34,455 nucleotides of DNA. Source: Micromonosporaceae bacterium. Lineage in GTDB: Bacteria; Actinomycetota; Actinomycetes; Mycobacteriales; Micromonosporaceae. The notes under the pieces are model-generated. The model did not search any database. It worked only from the letters and a program-made list of their open reading frames with translations, and was not told the origin of the DNA. Shown here piece by piece: positions 24,370 to 32,085 of this stretch. Positions within the stretch are counted from its first letter, which is position 1. The number at the start of each line of letters is the position of its first letter. The position numbers and the translations under genes were made by a program. The stretch covers positions 1 through 34,455 of the forward strand of contig JAHRHA010000059.1 in assembly GCA_020027875.1 (NCBI GenBank). The letters are read 5' to 3'.

Positions 24370-24451
24370 CGCCATCGCCCCACTGCGGGGTCTTGTTGCC
24401 TCTCCCAAACATCTCTGCGCACTGCGCACGCGGTTTGGTGAAGGAGCCCAT

Positions 24452-25225
24452 GTGACGAGGTTGGTTGTGCTGCTCGTCGGCCTGCTCGCGTTACCTGCTC
24501 CAGCGCTGGCCGAAGCGCCACAAAACGACGAGGTCGGCGGCGCCACCATGGTCTCGGCGCTGCCGTTCTTGGACACTGTGGACACGTCCGCGGCGACCGC
24601 AGCCCCCGGCGACCTGGACTGTAGTGGATTGGATGACACCCACACCGTCTGGTATTCCATCAGCCCGACCACAGATATGGTGCTCGGCCTCCGCACGCAG
24701 CCTCAATTCCCCGGCGAGGTCTCGACTTCGGTGGCCACCGGCTCCCCCGGATCGCTCGCCTTCGTCCAATGCAGCTTCGCCAGCACGCAGACGCTGAGCG
24801 TTGCCGCCGGCACGACGTACTACATCCAGCTAGCCTCGGCCGGCAGCGACCCAGGTGGTGTCATCAACGTCAGCATGGCGGCGGTGGACCCGATCAGCGT
24901 GTCGCTCAGCCTGCACAAGACCGCAGACATCAACGGCGGCGTAACCACGGTCAGCGGCACCATCCAGTGCAGCCGTGCCCTTCCGCCGGGCTCGGAGGTC
25001 GTCGTCCAGGGAACGCTCAGCCAGGGAAACGCGTCGGGCTGGCTCGTGCCGTTCCATTCCTCGGTCGGCTGCCCCGCCAGCCCTCTGCAGTGGGAGGCGA
25101 CGGTGCAAGTGCTTGCCGGCACCTTCGTTCGGGGCAAGGCGACGCTGTCCGCCAACGCATTCGCCTGCGACGAATTCGTCTGCGCCCCTGATGACCAGAC
25201 GATCGCACGGATCCGACTGCGCTGA
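24452..25225 (+). CDS. Secreted cysteine-containing protein of unknown function
   Basis: A 257-residue exported protein. GTG 24452 is chosen because AAGGAG lies six bases upstream and a typical signal peptide follows (MTRLVVLLVGLLALPAPALA, cleavage after ALA); an in-frame TTG at 24341 is part of the promoter. Residues about 25-145 resemble a pre-peptidase C-terminal-like beta-sandwich (LDDTHTVWYSISPTTDMVL, then SVAAGTTYYIQLAS). Residues about 150-257 form a second beta-rich unit. Six cysteines (in DLDCSG, VQCSFA, IQCSRA, VGCPAS, FACDEFVCAPD) suggest disulfides. One TTA codon (24491) occurs. It stands alone behind a strong promoter, so it may be abundantly made. Function unknown. Confidence 0.75.
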   Translation: MTRLVVLLVGLLALPAPALAEAPQNDEVGGATMVSALPFLDTVDTSAATAAPGDLDCSGLDDTHTVWYSISPTTDMVLGLRTQPQFPGEVSTSVATGSPGSLAFVQCSFASTQTLSVAAGTTYYIQLASAGSDPGGVINVSMAAVDPISVSLSLHKTADINGGVTTVSGTIQCSRALPPGSEVVVQGTLSQGNASGWLVPFHSSVGCPASPLQWEATVQVLAGTFVRGKATLSANAFACDEFVCAPDDQTIARIRLR

Positions 25226-25301
25226 GACTGGGCCTCGGTGGCTCACCGCTGCGTCGATCTGCCGTGCGCGGGGCGAGACCAGTGCTGTGGGGGCGGGGTC
25301 G

Positions 25302-25322
25302 CGAGGCGAACGGAGCGCCTCG
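25302..25322. terminator. Weak candidate terminator hairpin between convergent genes
   Basis: CGAGGCG (25302-25308) and CGCCTCG (25316-25322) form a 7-bp stem with a 7-base loop, in the 140-bp gap between the secreted-protein gene (+) and the DivIVA-like gene (-). No T-run is present. Confidence 0.35.
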
Positions 25323-25365
25323 GTGTGGCGGCCGATCTGATGGTGGCATGACGGCGCCGTTGCGG

Positions 25366-27162
25366 CTAGTCGGCGACCGCCCGCGCGTTGACACCAGCGC
25401 CAATCCCAGCCGGTTCTGACGCGTCGTCGCGGTCCTCGGCCGGTTCGGATCGCCGGCGCTGTTCTGGCATGGCCATACCCTCGGTCGTGGCGTCCCGCTC
25501 GTTGGTCGCTCGCGTCGGGGAGCCGGCCGGGCCCCGTGCCCACGCGGCCGAGACTTGGGCAGCCGGTTCCGAGGCGGCCGGTTCCGGCGTGGCCGGCTCT
25601 GATGCGGCGGATTGTGATGCGGCCGATGCCGACGCGGGTTCCGATACTGCCTGCGCCGGGGCCGGTTGTACCGCTGTCCGTGCCATGGTGTGTTGGCGCT
25701 CGACCTCGGTCGCGGCGGCGGCGAGTAACGCGTCGGCCTCTGCCCCGGCACGGAACACCATGGCGTCCGCCTCGGTTCTGGCCGCCTCGCTGAGTTCGCG
25801 TGCCGTCGTCTTTGCTGAAGCGAGCAGCGTCTCGGCCTCCGCCTTGATCGATTCGACCTCCAGCCTCGCGTTCGCCAAAAGGGTGCCGACATCGGCCGTT
25901 GCTTCAGCCAGGAGCGACTCACCTTCCGCGCGCGCGGCGGCGACCAGGTTCTCCACGCCGGCCTCGCCCTTCGCGGCTTCGAGCATCGATTCGGCCTCTC
26001 CCTTGGCTGTGGCCACTACGGTCTCCGCTTCGGCCTTGGCCCCTGCGAGCACCGCCTCCGCTTCGGCCTTGGCACCTGCGAGCACCGACTCCGCGTCCTC
26101 GAGCGCCGTGGACCGCAGGACCTCTGCTTCGCTACTCCCTCCGGCCAACGCCTGCCCCGCCTCGGTCCGTAGGCGGTCCGCCTCAGCCCGGGCGGAGGCG
26201 AGCTGTTCGTCGGCCTGTGCACGCAGGGTCGTGGCGTACCGTTCCGCCTCAGCCCTCTGCTCGCGGGCCTCGGCGCTGGCCCTCTGCTCGCTGTCGACGA
26301 TCTCCTGCTCGACGGTGGTACGCCGCTTCGCCAGCTCCTGCTCCGAGTCGACGCGCCGCTTGCTCAGCTCTGCGTCCAGCGTCATCCGTATCTGGGTGAG
26401 TTCGGCCTCGACCTCTGAGCGACGGGCCGCCAACTCGGACTCGGCCGTGGCGCGCAATCCGGCGAGTTCCTCCTCGACGGTCGCACGGTGGGCAGCCAGC
26501 TCCTCGTCCACCTGCTTTCGCACCTGAGCCGCGTGCGCCTCGGTCTCCGCCCGGACCTTGTCCGCGTACGCCTTGGTGGCGTCCCCCACCCGGGTCGACT
26601 CCTGCATGGCGGCGGTGTAGAGCGCGTCGACGTCCGACTTGATCCTCGCGGCATACGCGTTGGCGGCCTCCACCTCGGCCGCGATCTCCGCGCGACGCTT
26701 GGCCGTGGCCTTCTCCTCCTCGGCTCGGCGGCCGGCCAGAGCCACCTCGAAGTCGCGGACAGCGTCCTGCGCCTTCGCTTCGAGCTCGGCCCGGGTACGG
26801 GCAAGCGCGGCCTCGCGCTGCGCGAGGTCCCGCTCGACTCGCTCGCGGATCTCTGCTGCCTGGTCTTCGGCTAGAGCGAGGATCTGTTCGGCGCGTGCCC
26901 CCAGGTGGCGATAGGAGACCGAGTCGCCGGGCGCGACAAACCTGCGCGCCGAGCCCATCTCCTGCTGCAGCTGCTGCACGTGCTGGTTCAGCATCGCGAT
27001 CTGGGCGTAGAGTTCCTCGCGTTCAGCCGCCAGGGCAGCGACCTCCGCCTCAACCTGTTGGACGTACCGGTCCACCTGACGCTTCTCGTAGCCGCGCAGG
27101 GCCATCTCGAAGGTGGACGGCGTGCCGCTGCCAAACGGGAAAACTTCGGGGCCGGAAGACAT
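25366..27162 (-). CDS. DivIVA-like long coiled-coil protein (Scy/FilP-type position)
   Basis: A 598-residue cytoplasmic coiled-coil protein. ATG 27162 follows GAGGA at an 8-base spacing; an in-frame ATG at 27183 has no such site. The N-terminus holds a DivIVA-type segment (FEMALRGYEKRQVDRYVQQ, about residues 17-35). A very long Ala/Glu/Arg heptad-rich coiled coil then runs to about residue 510, partly built of repeats such as VLAGAKAEAEA. The C-terminal tail is disordered with ASEPA-type repeats. DivIVA-domain proteins gather at curved membranes and, in filamentous actinomycetes, organise tip growth with Scy and FilP. Position next to mce, thiolase and meaB genes matches the Streptomyces scy/filP neighbourhood. 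It is a likely paralogue of the next gene upstream, at 27310-28542. Exact orthology to Scy or FilP is not shown. Confidence 0.85.
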   Translation of the reverse strand: MSSGPEVFPFGSGTPSTFEMALRGYEKRQVDRYVQQVEAEVAALAAEREELYAQIAMLNQHVQQLQQEMGSARRFVAPGDSVSYRHLGARAEQILALAEDQAAEIRERVERDLAQREAALARTRAELEAKAQDAVRDFEVALAGRRAEEEKATAKRRAEIAAEVEAANAYAARIKSDVDALYTAAMQESTRVGDATKAYADKVRAETEAHAAQVRKQVDEELAAHRATVEEELAGLRATAESELAARRSEVEAELTQIRMTLDAELSKRRVDSEQELAKRRTTVEQEIVDSEQRASAEAREQRAEAERYATTLRAQADEQLASARAEADRLRTEAGQALAGGSSEAEVLRSTALEDAESVLAGAKAEAEAVLAGAKAEAETVVATAKGEAESMLEAAKGEAGVENLVAAARAEGESLLAEATADVGTLLANARLEVESIKAEAETLLASAKTTARELSEAARTEADAMVFRAGAEADALLAAAATEVERQHTMARTAVQPAPAQAVSEPASASAASQSAASEPATPEPAASEPAAQVSAAWARGPAGSPTRATNERDATTEGMAMPEQRRRSEPAEDRDDASEPAGIGAGVNARAVAD

Positions 27163-27182
27163 AGCACTATCCTCACATGCCA

Positions 27183-27242
27183 CGTCCCGTCACGCAGGCC
27201 CCTGTCGTGGTGTGTAACAGGGCTGTGATGCGTGACGGGACG
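27183..27242 (-). repeat. Large inverted repeat between the two coiled-coil genes
   Basis: CGTCCCGTCACGCA (27183-27196) is perfectly complementary to TGCGTGACGGGACG (27229-27242), with an inner CCCTGT/ACAGGG stem (27200-27205 and 27217-27222). The 60-base cruciform lies 67 bases after the stop of the upstream paralogue and about 8 bases before the ribosome site of the 27162 gene. It may be a terminator, a processing site or an operator that sets the ratio of the two proteins. Confidence 0.75.
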
Positions 27243-27309
27243 CCTGGCTGTCCTTTGTGGCCATTCGGGTCCGGCCGCCGTCCGACCCGCCGTACGCGGG
27301 GGTCGAACG

Positions 27310-28542
27310 TCAGCGGTTGCTGTTGGAGGCCCGCGGGTCGCCGCCCTCGGGCTTCTGCTCGCCCCCGGCGGGGACGATGCCGGCGAGGCCGGAGAGCATC
27401 TGACCGAGCTGCGAGGTGACCGCGTTCTTCTGACGGGTGAGGTCCTCGACCTCGCGGCGGGCCGAACCCGTGGTCAGCTCGGCCTCGTTGCGTGCCTCGC
27501 TGAGAACGCGGTGCGCCTCGGCGCGGGCGTCGTTGATCGTCTTGTCGGCCAGCGACTTCGCCTTCTCGACCGTGTCCGTCGCGTGGCGCTCGGATTCAAT
27601 CCTGCGCGCCTCGGCGCGCTGCTCGATCTCCTTGGCCCGCTCCTCGGCGGCCCGGGCGCGGCCCTCCGCCTCCGCGACGAGCTTGTTCGTGTTGGCGACG
27701 GCGGCCGCGTGGCGCTGCGACTCTTCGCGCTCGGTCTTCTCGCGCCGCTCAGCGAGCTCAAGCGCGAGCGCCTGGAGTTCCTTGTCCCGGCGGTCCTTCG
27801 CCTCGGCGTACAGCTTCGCCGCCTCGGCGCGCTTCTCCTCAGCCTCGCGGGCAGCCTTCGCCCGCAGCTGGGTGATCTCGCGCTCGGCCGTGGCCCGCAG
27901 CGTCGCCACCTCGCGCTCCACGGTCGCCTTCAGCTCGGCCACCTCGTGGGCGGTCGCGGTGCGCAGCTGTTTGGTGTCGCGGTCGGCGTCGGTACGCAGC
28001 GTGTCGGCCTCGCGGCGGGCCTGCACCCGCACCTCGGCGGCCTCACGCTCGGCCACGGTGCGCAGGTTGCTCGCGTCGCGCTCGGCCGAGGCCTTCATCG
28101 TGGCGGACTCGGCCCGAGCCTTGTCCGTGATCTCGCGGGCCTCAAGGCGCGAGCCGGAGATGATCCCCTCGGAGTCGCGCTTGGACTCGCCGCGGTGCTC
28201 GTTCGCCTGCTCCTCGGCGAGGCGCAGGATCTGCTCGACCCTGGTGCCGAGTCCGGAGAGCGTGGGGCGGCTGCTCTCCTCGATCTGCTTGTTCTGATCG
28301 GTCAGCTTCTGTTGAGCCGACGTGAGCGCCTGCTCCGCCTGTCGGCCGCGTCGCTGCGCCTCGTTGAGCCGTTGCTCAGCCTCGGCCCGCGCAGCCTCCG
28401 ACTGAACCAGGGCGGCGTTGAGGCGCTGTACAAAGTCATCAACCTGGGGCCGGTCGTAGCCGCGAAGAACCACCGTGAAGTCAGGCTGGGAGTTGGCGTT
28501 CTCGAAGAACGTCAGAGAAGACTGCTGGGCCATGTCGCACAT
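27310..28542 (-). CDS. DivIVA-like coiled-coil protein (Scy/FilP-type position)
   Basis: A 410-residue cytoplasmic protein, likely starting MCDMAQQSSLTFFE at ATG 28542; ATG 28533 or an upstream GTG/ATG are alternatives, since the only ribosome-like sequence (AGGGTGAG) is a little distant. A DivIVA-type segment FTVVLRGYDRPQVDDFVQRLN (about residues 22-42) is followed by a continuous Ala/Glu/Arg-rich coiled coil to about 385 and a short Gly/Pro tail. It shares the architecture (LRGY-(E/D)-x-x-QVD, then VEQILRLAE/AEQILALAE) of the neighbouring protein at 25366, so the pair arose by duplication. Expected role: cytoskeletal or polarity factor at the hyphal tip or septum. Transcribed toward its paralogue, which lies 147 bp downstream beyond a large inverted repeat. 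Confidence 0.85.
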   Translation of the reverse strand: MCDMAQQSSLTFFENANSQPDFTVVLRGYDRPQVDDFVQRLNAALVQSEAARAEAEQRLNEAQRRGRQAEQALTSAQQKLTDQNKQIEESSRPTLSGLGTRVEQILRLAEEQANEHRGESKRDSEGIISGSRLEAREITDKARAESATMKASAERDASNLRTVAEREAAEVRVQARREADTLRTDADRDTKQLRTATAHEVAELKATVEREVATLRATAEREITQLRAKAAREAEEKRAEAAKLYAEAKDRRDKELQALALELAERREKTEREESQRHAAAVANTNKLVAEAEGRARAAEERAKEIEQRAEARRIESERHATDTVEKAKSLADKTINDARAEAHRVLSEARNEAELTTGSARREVEDLTRQKNAVTSQLGQMLSGLAGIVPAGGEQKPEGGDPRASNSNR

Positions 28543-28582
28543 ACTTGCAGACTCACCCTGCCCCTTCGCAAGGGCGTCCGCC

Positions 28583-28611
28583 GACTTATCGCACCTTGTG
28601 GGCATGGTCAA
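28583..28611 (-). promoter_or_regulatory. Possible promoter of the 27310-28542 gene
   Basis: On the minus strand TTGACC (28611-28606) and TAAGTC (28588-28583) are 17 bp apart, about 40 bp before ATG 28542. The -35 is good; the -10 is weak, and an overlapping GATAAG is an alternative at a 15-bp spacing. Confidence 0.35.
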
Positions 28612-28662
28612 CACTTGGCGGCAGATCGGGACGACTCGAACTAGGGGAATGTGCGGCTTTTG

Positions 28663-28677
28663 CGCGCCTTTGGCGCG
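28663..28677 (-). terminator. Candidate terminator hairpin after ccr
   Basis: CGCGCC (28663-28668), loop TTT, GGCGCG (28672-28677): a 6-bp perfect GC stem 54 bp downstream of the ccr stop, before the promoter region of the coiled-coil gene. Confidence 0.4.
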
Positions 28678-28730
28678 ACGCTGTCGGATGCCTCACAGTT
28701 CAGCGGTCGGGCCGCGTGAGTCCGTTCGAC

Positions 28731-30086
28731 TTAGCGGTCGCGGAATCTCTGTATCTCGCCCTCGTGTTGTGCGCGCAGCTCGACGTCGCGCACGCCCAGC
28801 CCTTCTTCGGGAGCGAGGCAGAGCACGCCGATCTTGCCCTGGTGGGCGTTGCGGAGCACCTCATAGGCGGCTTGCCCAGTCTGCTCCAGGGCATAGGTCC
28901 TCGACAGGGTGGGGTGGATCCGGCCACGCTCGACCAGGCGGTTGGCCTCCCATGCCTCGCGGTAGTTGGCAAAATGCGAGCCGATGATCCGTTTGACGTT
29001 CATCCACAAATAACGATTGTCATACGAATGTGTGAAGCCGCTCGTCGACGCGCACGTCACGATGGTGCCGCCCCGCTTTGCCACGAAGACGGACGCTCCG
29101 AATGTCTCCCGGCCGGGGTGCTCGAGGACGATGTCCGGATCGTCGCCGCCGGTGAGTTCGCGGATGGCCTCGCCGAACCGCTTCCACTCGCTCGGGTCCT
29201 GCGTCTGCTCGTCGAGCCAGAAGCGGAACCCTTCGGCCGCGCGGTCGATCACGAGATCGGCGCCCATGCTCCGACACAGGTCCGCCTTCTCCGGTGAGGA
29301 GACCACGCAGACGGGCGCCGCGCCGCCGTTGAGGGCCAACTGGGTCGCGTACGAGCCCAGGCCGCCCGAGGCGCCCCAGATAAGGACAGTGTCGCCCTGC
29401 TTCATCTGGGCACCGTGGTGCGAGACCAGCTGCCGGTAGGCGGTGGAGTTGACCAATCCCGGGCAGGCTGCCTCCGCCCAGGTCAGGTGTCGCGGTTTGG
29501 GCATGAGCTGGTTCGACTTGACCAGGGCCAACTCCGCAAGCCCGCCGAAGTTGGTCTCGAACCCCCAGATGCGCTGCTGCGGGTCCAGCAAGGTGTCGTC
29601 GTGACCGGCCGCATCCTCCAACTCCACCGACAGGCAGTGGGCGACGACCTCGTCGCCGGGCTGCCACCTGGTCACGCCCGGACCAACCCGCAGCACGACG
29701 CCCGCCGCGTCCGACCCCACCACGTGGTACGGCAGGTCGTGCCGGCTGGTCAGCTCGGAGAGCCGCCCATAGCGCTTGAGGAAGGAAAAGGTGGAGACCG
29801 GCTCGAAGATCGACGTCCACACGGTGTTGTAGTTGATGGCGCTCGCCATCACGGCGACGAGCGCCTCGCCCGGACCGATCTCCGGCGTGGGCACCTCCTG
29901 CAGATGCAACGACTTGCGCGGGTCCTTATCGCCGCTCGCCATCCCATCGAAGATCGCCGTCTCGTCCGCGCGCACAACCATGCCCCGATAGGTCTCCGGT
30001 ACGGGCACGGAGCCGACGTCGGCTAGCACGGCGCCCGGATCGGCGGCGCCCTCGGCGGACATGATCGCCTCTAGGACCTGCTTCAC
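28731..30086 (-). CDS. ccr: Crotonyl-CoA carboxylase/reductase
   Basis: Converts crotonyl-CoA, CO2 and NADPH to (2S)-ethylmalonyl-CoA in the cytoplasm. This is the key step of the ethylmalonyl-CoA pathway and a source of ethylmalonyl extender units for polyketides. The 451-residue length is normal for the family. The MDR-type fold is seen in the GroES-like part (about 60-200) and the NADPH-binding IWGASGGLGSYATQLAL (about 236-252). Residues N87, F176, E177 and H371 sit at a constant +6 offset from the CO2-binding N81, F170, E171 and H365 described for the Kitasatospora enzyme, so carboxylase activity is expected. The GTG start at 30086 follows AAAGGG. It lies downstream of mce on the same strand, separated by 159 bp that include a long palindromic repeat. 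The neighbourhood (mce, thiolase, meaB) fits C4/C5 acyl-CoA conversion. Confidence 0.97.
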   Translation of the reverse strand: MKQVLEAIMSAEGAADPGAVLADVGSVPVPETYRGMVVRADETAIFDGMASGDKDPRKSLHLQEVPTPEIGPGEALVAVMASAINYNTVWTSIFEPVSTFSFLKRYGRLSELTSRHDLPYHVVGSDAAGVVLRVGPGVTRWQPGDEVVAHCLSVELEDAAGHDDTLLDPQQRIWGFETNFGGLAELALVKSNQLMPKPRHLTWAEAACPGLVNSTAYRQLVSHHGAQMKQGDTVLIWGASGGLGSYATQLALNGGAAPVCVVSSPEKADLCRSMGADLVIDRAAEGFRFWLDEQTQDPSEWKRFGEAIRELTGGDDPDIVLEHPGRETFGASVFVAKRGGTIVTCASTSGFTHSYDNRYLWMNVKRIIGSHFANYREAWEANRLVERGRIHPTLSRTYALEQTGQAAYEVLRNAHQGKIGVLCLAPEEGLGVRDVELRAQHEGEIQRFRDR

Positions 30087-30184
30087 GGCGCTCAGCCCTT
30101 TCTCGAGTGCCGGGTCACGCGCTGCCCAGGTGATGTTACTGCCGAGTAGCGGGACATTGGAACGGTTTGTGAACTACCGCACTT

Positions 30185-30267
30185 CCCAAGATCCCGTCGA
30201 TCATGATGTGGCCGTCGTCAAACAGCGTCGATCATGACCTCCAGGTCATGATCGACGGGATCTTGGG
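30185..30267. repeat. Nested palindromic element overlapping the end of mce
   Basis: Outer arms 30185-30206 and 30246-30267 are perfect 22-bp inverted copies (CCCAAGATCC at the outer end). Inside, 30226-30240 and 30243-30257 form a second perfect 15-bp palindrome with a 2-base loop (CGTCGATCATGACCT). The core GTCGATCATGA thus occurs three times. The two foldings are mutually exclusive because they share the right arm. The element supplies the last residues and the TGA stop of mce. It looks like a mobile or dispersed intergenic palindrome. Confidence 0.9.
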
Positions 30268-30743
30268 GGTTCGACCGAATCACCTGGCTCGACCAGCTCC
30301 ACCAGCACGCCGCCGGCGTCCTTGGGGTGCACGAAGTTGATCCGTGAGCCGGCTGTGCCCCGGCGGGGTGAGTCGTAGAGCAGCCGGACACCCCGCTCCA
30401 GCAGCGCCGCGCAGGCCGCGTCGATGTCGACCACCGTGTACGCGACCTGCTGGACGCCAGGCCCATGAGTCTCCAGGAACTTCGCGATCGTGGATTCGGG
30501 GCTCAGCGGGGCGAGCAGTTGGACACAACCGCCGTCGGCGCTAGGTCCCACCGCGAGCATCGCCTCTCGCACGCCCTGCTCGATGTTCGTCTCGACGTGC
30601 ACGCACCGCATGCCGAAGACGCGCTCATAGAACGCGATCGCCCCATCGAGATCCGGGACGGCCACGCCGACGTGATCGATGCGGGTCAGTCCGATGCCTG
30701 TGACCGATGCCGCACTGTCACCGGAAGGAGCAGGGAAGGTCAT
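30246..30743 (-). CDS. mce: Methylmalonyl-CoA epimerase
   Basis: A VOC-fold metalloenzyme that interconverts (2R)- and (2S)-methylmalonyl-CoA (and probably ethylmalonyl-CoA), linking propionyl-CoA carboxylation to the mutase. The 165 residues contain two beta-alpha-beta-beta-beta units: [27 protein letters not shown] with metal ligand H24, then [21 protein letters not shown] and [19 protein letters not shown] with the C-terminal His and Glu ligands. The family normally ends at or near VELVEP; here 11 extra residues ([12 protein letters not shown] region) follow, the last part encoded by the palindromic element. No ribosome site precedes ATG 30743, and a CAGACT -10-like hexamer sits 7-12 bases upstream, so a leaderless mRNA is possible. 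Divergent from the thiolase gene with a shared 51-bp control region. Confidence 0.95.
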   Translation of the reverse strand: MTFPAPSGDSAASVTGIGLTRIDHVGVAVPDLDGAIAFYERVFGMRCVHVETNIEQGVREAMLAVGPSADGGCVQLLAPLSPESTIAKFLETHGPGVQQVAYTVVDIDAACAALLERGVRLLYDSPRRGTAGSRINFVHPKDAGGVLVELVEPGDSVEPPRSRRS

Positions 30744-30745
30744 GG

Positions 30746-30767
30746 CGATAGTCTGACCGAACTATCG
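30746..30767. promoter_or_regulatory. Candidate operator between mce and the thiolase gene
   Basis: CGATAGT (30746-30752) and ACTATCG (30761-30767) are perfect inverted 7-mers with an 8-bp spacer, a typical footprint size for a dimeric TetR/GntR-type regulator. It fills much of the 51-bp divergent gap, so one bound protein could control both genes. The palindrome is directly seen; the regulator is unknown. Confidence 0.5.
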
Positions 30768-30794
30768 TTAAGGCGCGTGACCGGGAGGCCCACG

Positions 30795-31982
30795 ATGTCG
30801 TCGGTGATTGTGAACGGGGCACGGACCCCGATGGGGCGGCTGCTCGGCAATCTCAAGGATGTGCCCGCCACCAAGCTGGGTAGCGTCGCCATCGCCGCCG
30901 CCCTGCAGCGTGCCGGGGTCGCACCCGAGCAGGTTCAGTACGTGATCATGGGTCAGGTGCTGCAGGCCGGGGCGGGGCAGATGCCCGCGCGCCAGGCCGC
31001 CGTCGGCGCCGGCATCCCGATGTCGACGCCGTCGCTGACGATCAACAAGGTGTGCCTGTCCGGCCTGGACGCCATCGCCCTGGCCGACCAGCTCATCCGC
31101 GCCGGCGAGTTCGACATCCTCGTTGCCGGCGGCATGGAATCGATGACCAACGCACCGCACCTGCTCACCGGATCGCGCACCGGGCACAAGTACGGCGACG
31201 TGACGATGCTGGACCACATGGCGCACGACGGGCTCACCGACGCCTACGACCGCGTCTCTATGGGCGAGTCGACGGATCGTCACAACGCCAAGCGCGGCAT
31301 CCCCCGGGCGGAGCAGGACGCGTTCGGCGCGCGCAGCCACCAACTCGCCGCGGCCGCGCAGAAGAACGGCGCCTTCGCCGAGGAGATCACCCCGGTCGAG
31401 ATCCCGCAGAGACGGGGCGAGCCGATCGTGGTGAACGAGGACGAGGGTGTCCGCGCCGACACCACCGTGGAGACGCTCGCCAAGCTCCGGCCGGCCTTCG
31501 GCGCCGACGGCACGATCACGGCCGGCACCTCCTCGCCGATCTCCGACGGCGCCTGTGCGGTGGTCGTGATGAGCCGGGCCAAGGCGGAGGAGTTGGGCCT
31601 GACCTGGCTGGCCGAGATTGGTGCGCACGGCAACGTCGCCGGTCCGGACAATTCGCTGCACTCGCAGCCGGCCAATGCGATCCTGCACGCGCTGGGTAAG
31701 CAGGGTCGGAGCGTGAGTGATCTCGACCTGATCGAGATCAATGAGGCGTTCGCCTCGGTGGGAATCCAGTCCACGAAGGACCTCGGCGTGAGTGCCGAGA
31801 TCGTCAACGTCAACGGCGGGGCGATCGCGCTCGGTCACCCGATCGGCATGTCCGGCGCGCGCCTCGTGCTCACCCTGGCGATGGAGCTACGCCGGCGCGG
31901 CGGCGGCCTCGGCGCGGCGGCGTTGTGCGGCGGCGGCGGCCAGGGCGACGCATTGATCATCCACGTGCCTTCCACGACATGA
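30795..31982 (+). CDS. Acetyl-CoA C-acetyltransferase (thiolase)
   Basis: Cytoplasmic thiolase that condenses two acetyl-CoA to acetoacetyl-CoA or cleaves 3-ketoacyl-CoA. ATG 30795 follows GGGAGG; earlier in-frame codons lie inside mce. The 395-residue length is standard. Catalytic residues are in place: nucleophile C87 in NKVCLSG, H348 in [11 protein letters not shown] and C378 in [10 protein letters not shown]. The covalent loop ([13 protein letters not shown]) and NEAFA motif are also present. Acetoacetyl-CoA formation followed by reduction and dehydration gives the crotonyl-CoA used by Ccr, so the thiolase sits naturally beside ccr and mce. It shares a divergent control region with mce and is followed by an inverted repeat and meaB. 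Confidence 0.95.
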   Translation: MSSVIVNGARTPMGRLLGNLKDVPATKLGSVAIAAALQRAGVAPEQVQYVIMGQVLQAGAGQMPARQAAVGAGIPMSTPSLTINKVCLSGLDAIALADQLIRAGEFDILVAGGMESMTNAPHLLTGSRTGHKYGDVTMLDHMAHDGLTDAYDRVSMGESTDRHNAKRGIPRAEQDAFGARSHQLAAAAQKNGAFAEEITPVEIPQRRGEPIVVNEDEGVRADTTVETLAKLRPAFGADGTITAGTSSPISDGACAVVVMSRAKAEELGLTWLAEIGAHGNVAGPDNSLHSQPANAILHALGKQGRSVSDLDLIEINEAFASVGIQSTKDLGVSAEIVNVNGGAIALGHPIGMSGARLVLTLAMELRRRGGGLGAAALCGGGGQGDALIIHVPSTT

Positions 31983-32007
31983 CCGCGCCCCACCGCCTTC
32001 CGTTCAA

Positions 32008-32049
32008 CGTGTGTGGTTGTCATCGCTATAGCGAGCACAACCACACACG
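32008..32049. repeat. Inverted repeat between thiolase and meaB
   Basis: CGTGTGTGGTTGT (32008-32020) pairs perfectly with ACAACCACACACG (32037-32049); the loop holds a second palindrome CGCTATAGCG (32024-32033). It is 26 bp after the thiolase stop and 37 bp before meaB. A terminator for the thiolase or an operator of meaB are both possible; no T-run follows. Confidence 0.8.
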
Positions 32050-32085
32050 ATCCCGGGTGGGGGGACCGGCGTCGGGAGGACTGGC

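Noticed and set aside
25388..26527. 379-residue Ser/Ala-rich plus-strand frame
   Set aside because: It is the antisense reading of repetitive coiled-coil codons in the DivIVA-like gene and has no independent start signal.
27232..28644. 470-residue Leu/Gly/Arg-rich plus-strand frame
   Set aside because: Antisense shadow of the second coiled-coil gene; low-complexity composition follows from the complementary heptads.
30768..31838. 356-residue minus-strand frame across the thiolase gene
   Set aside because: Opposite-strand shadow; the plus strand has the complete thiolase active site.
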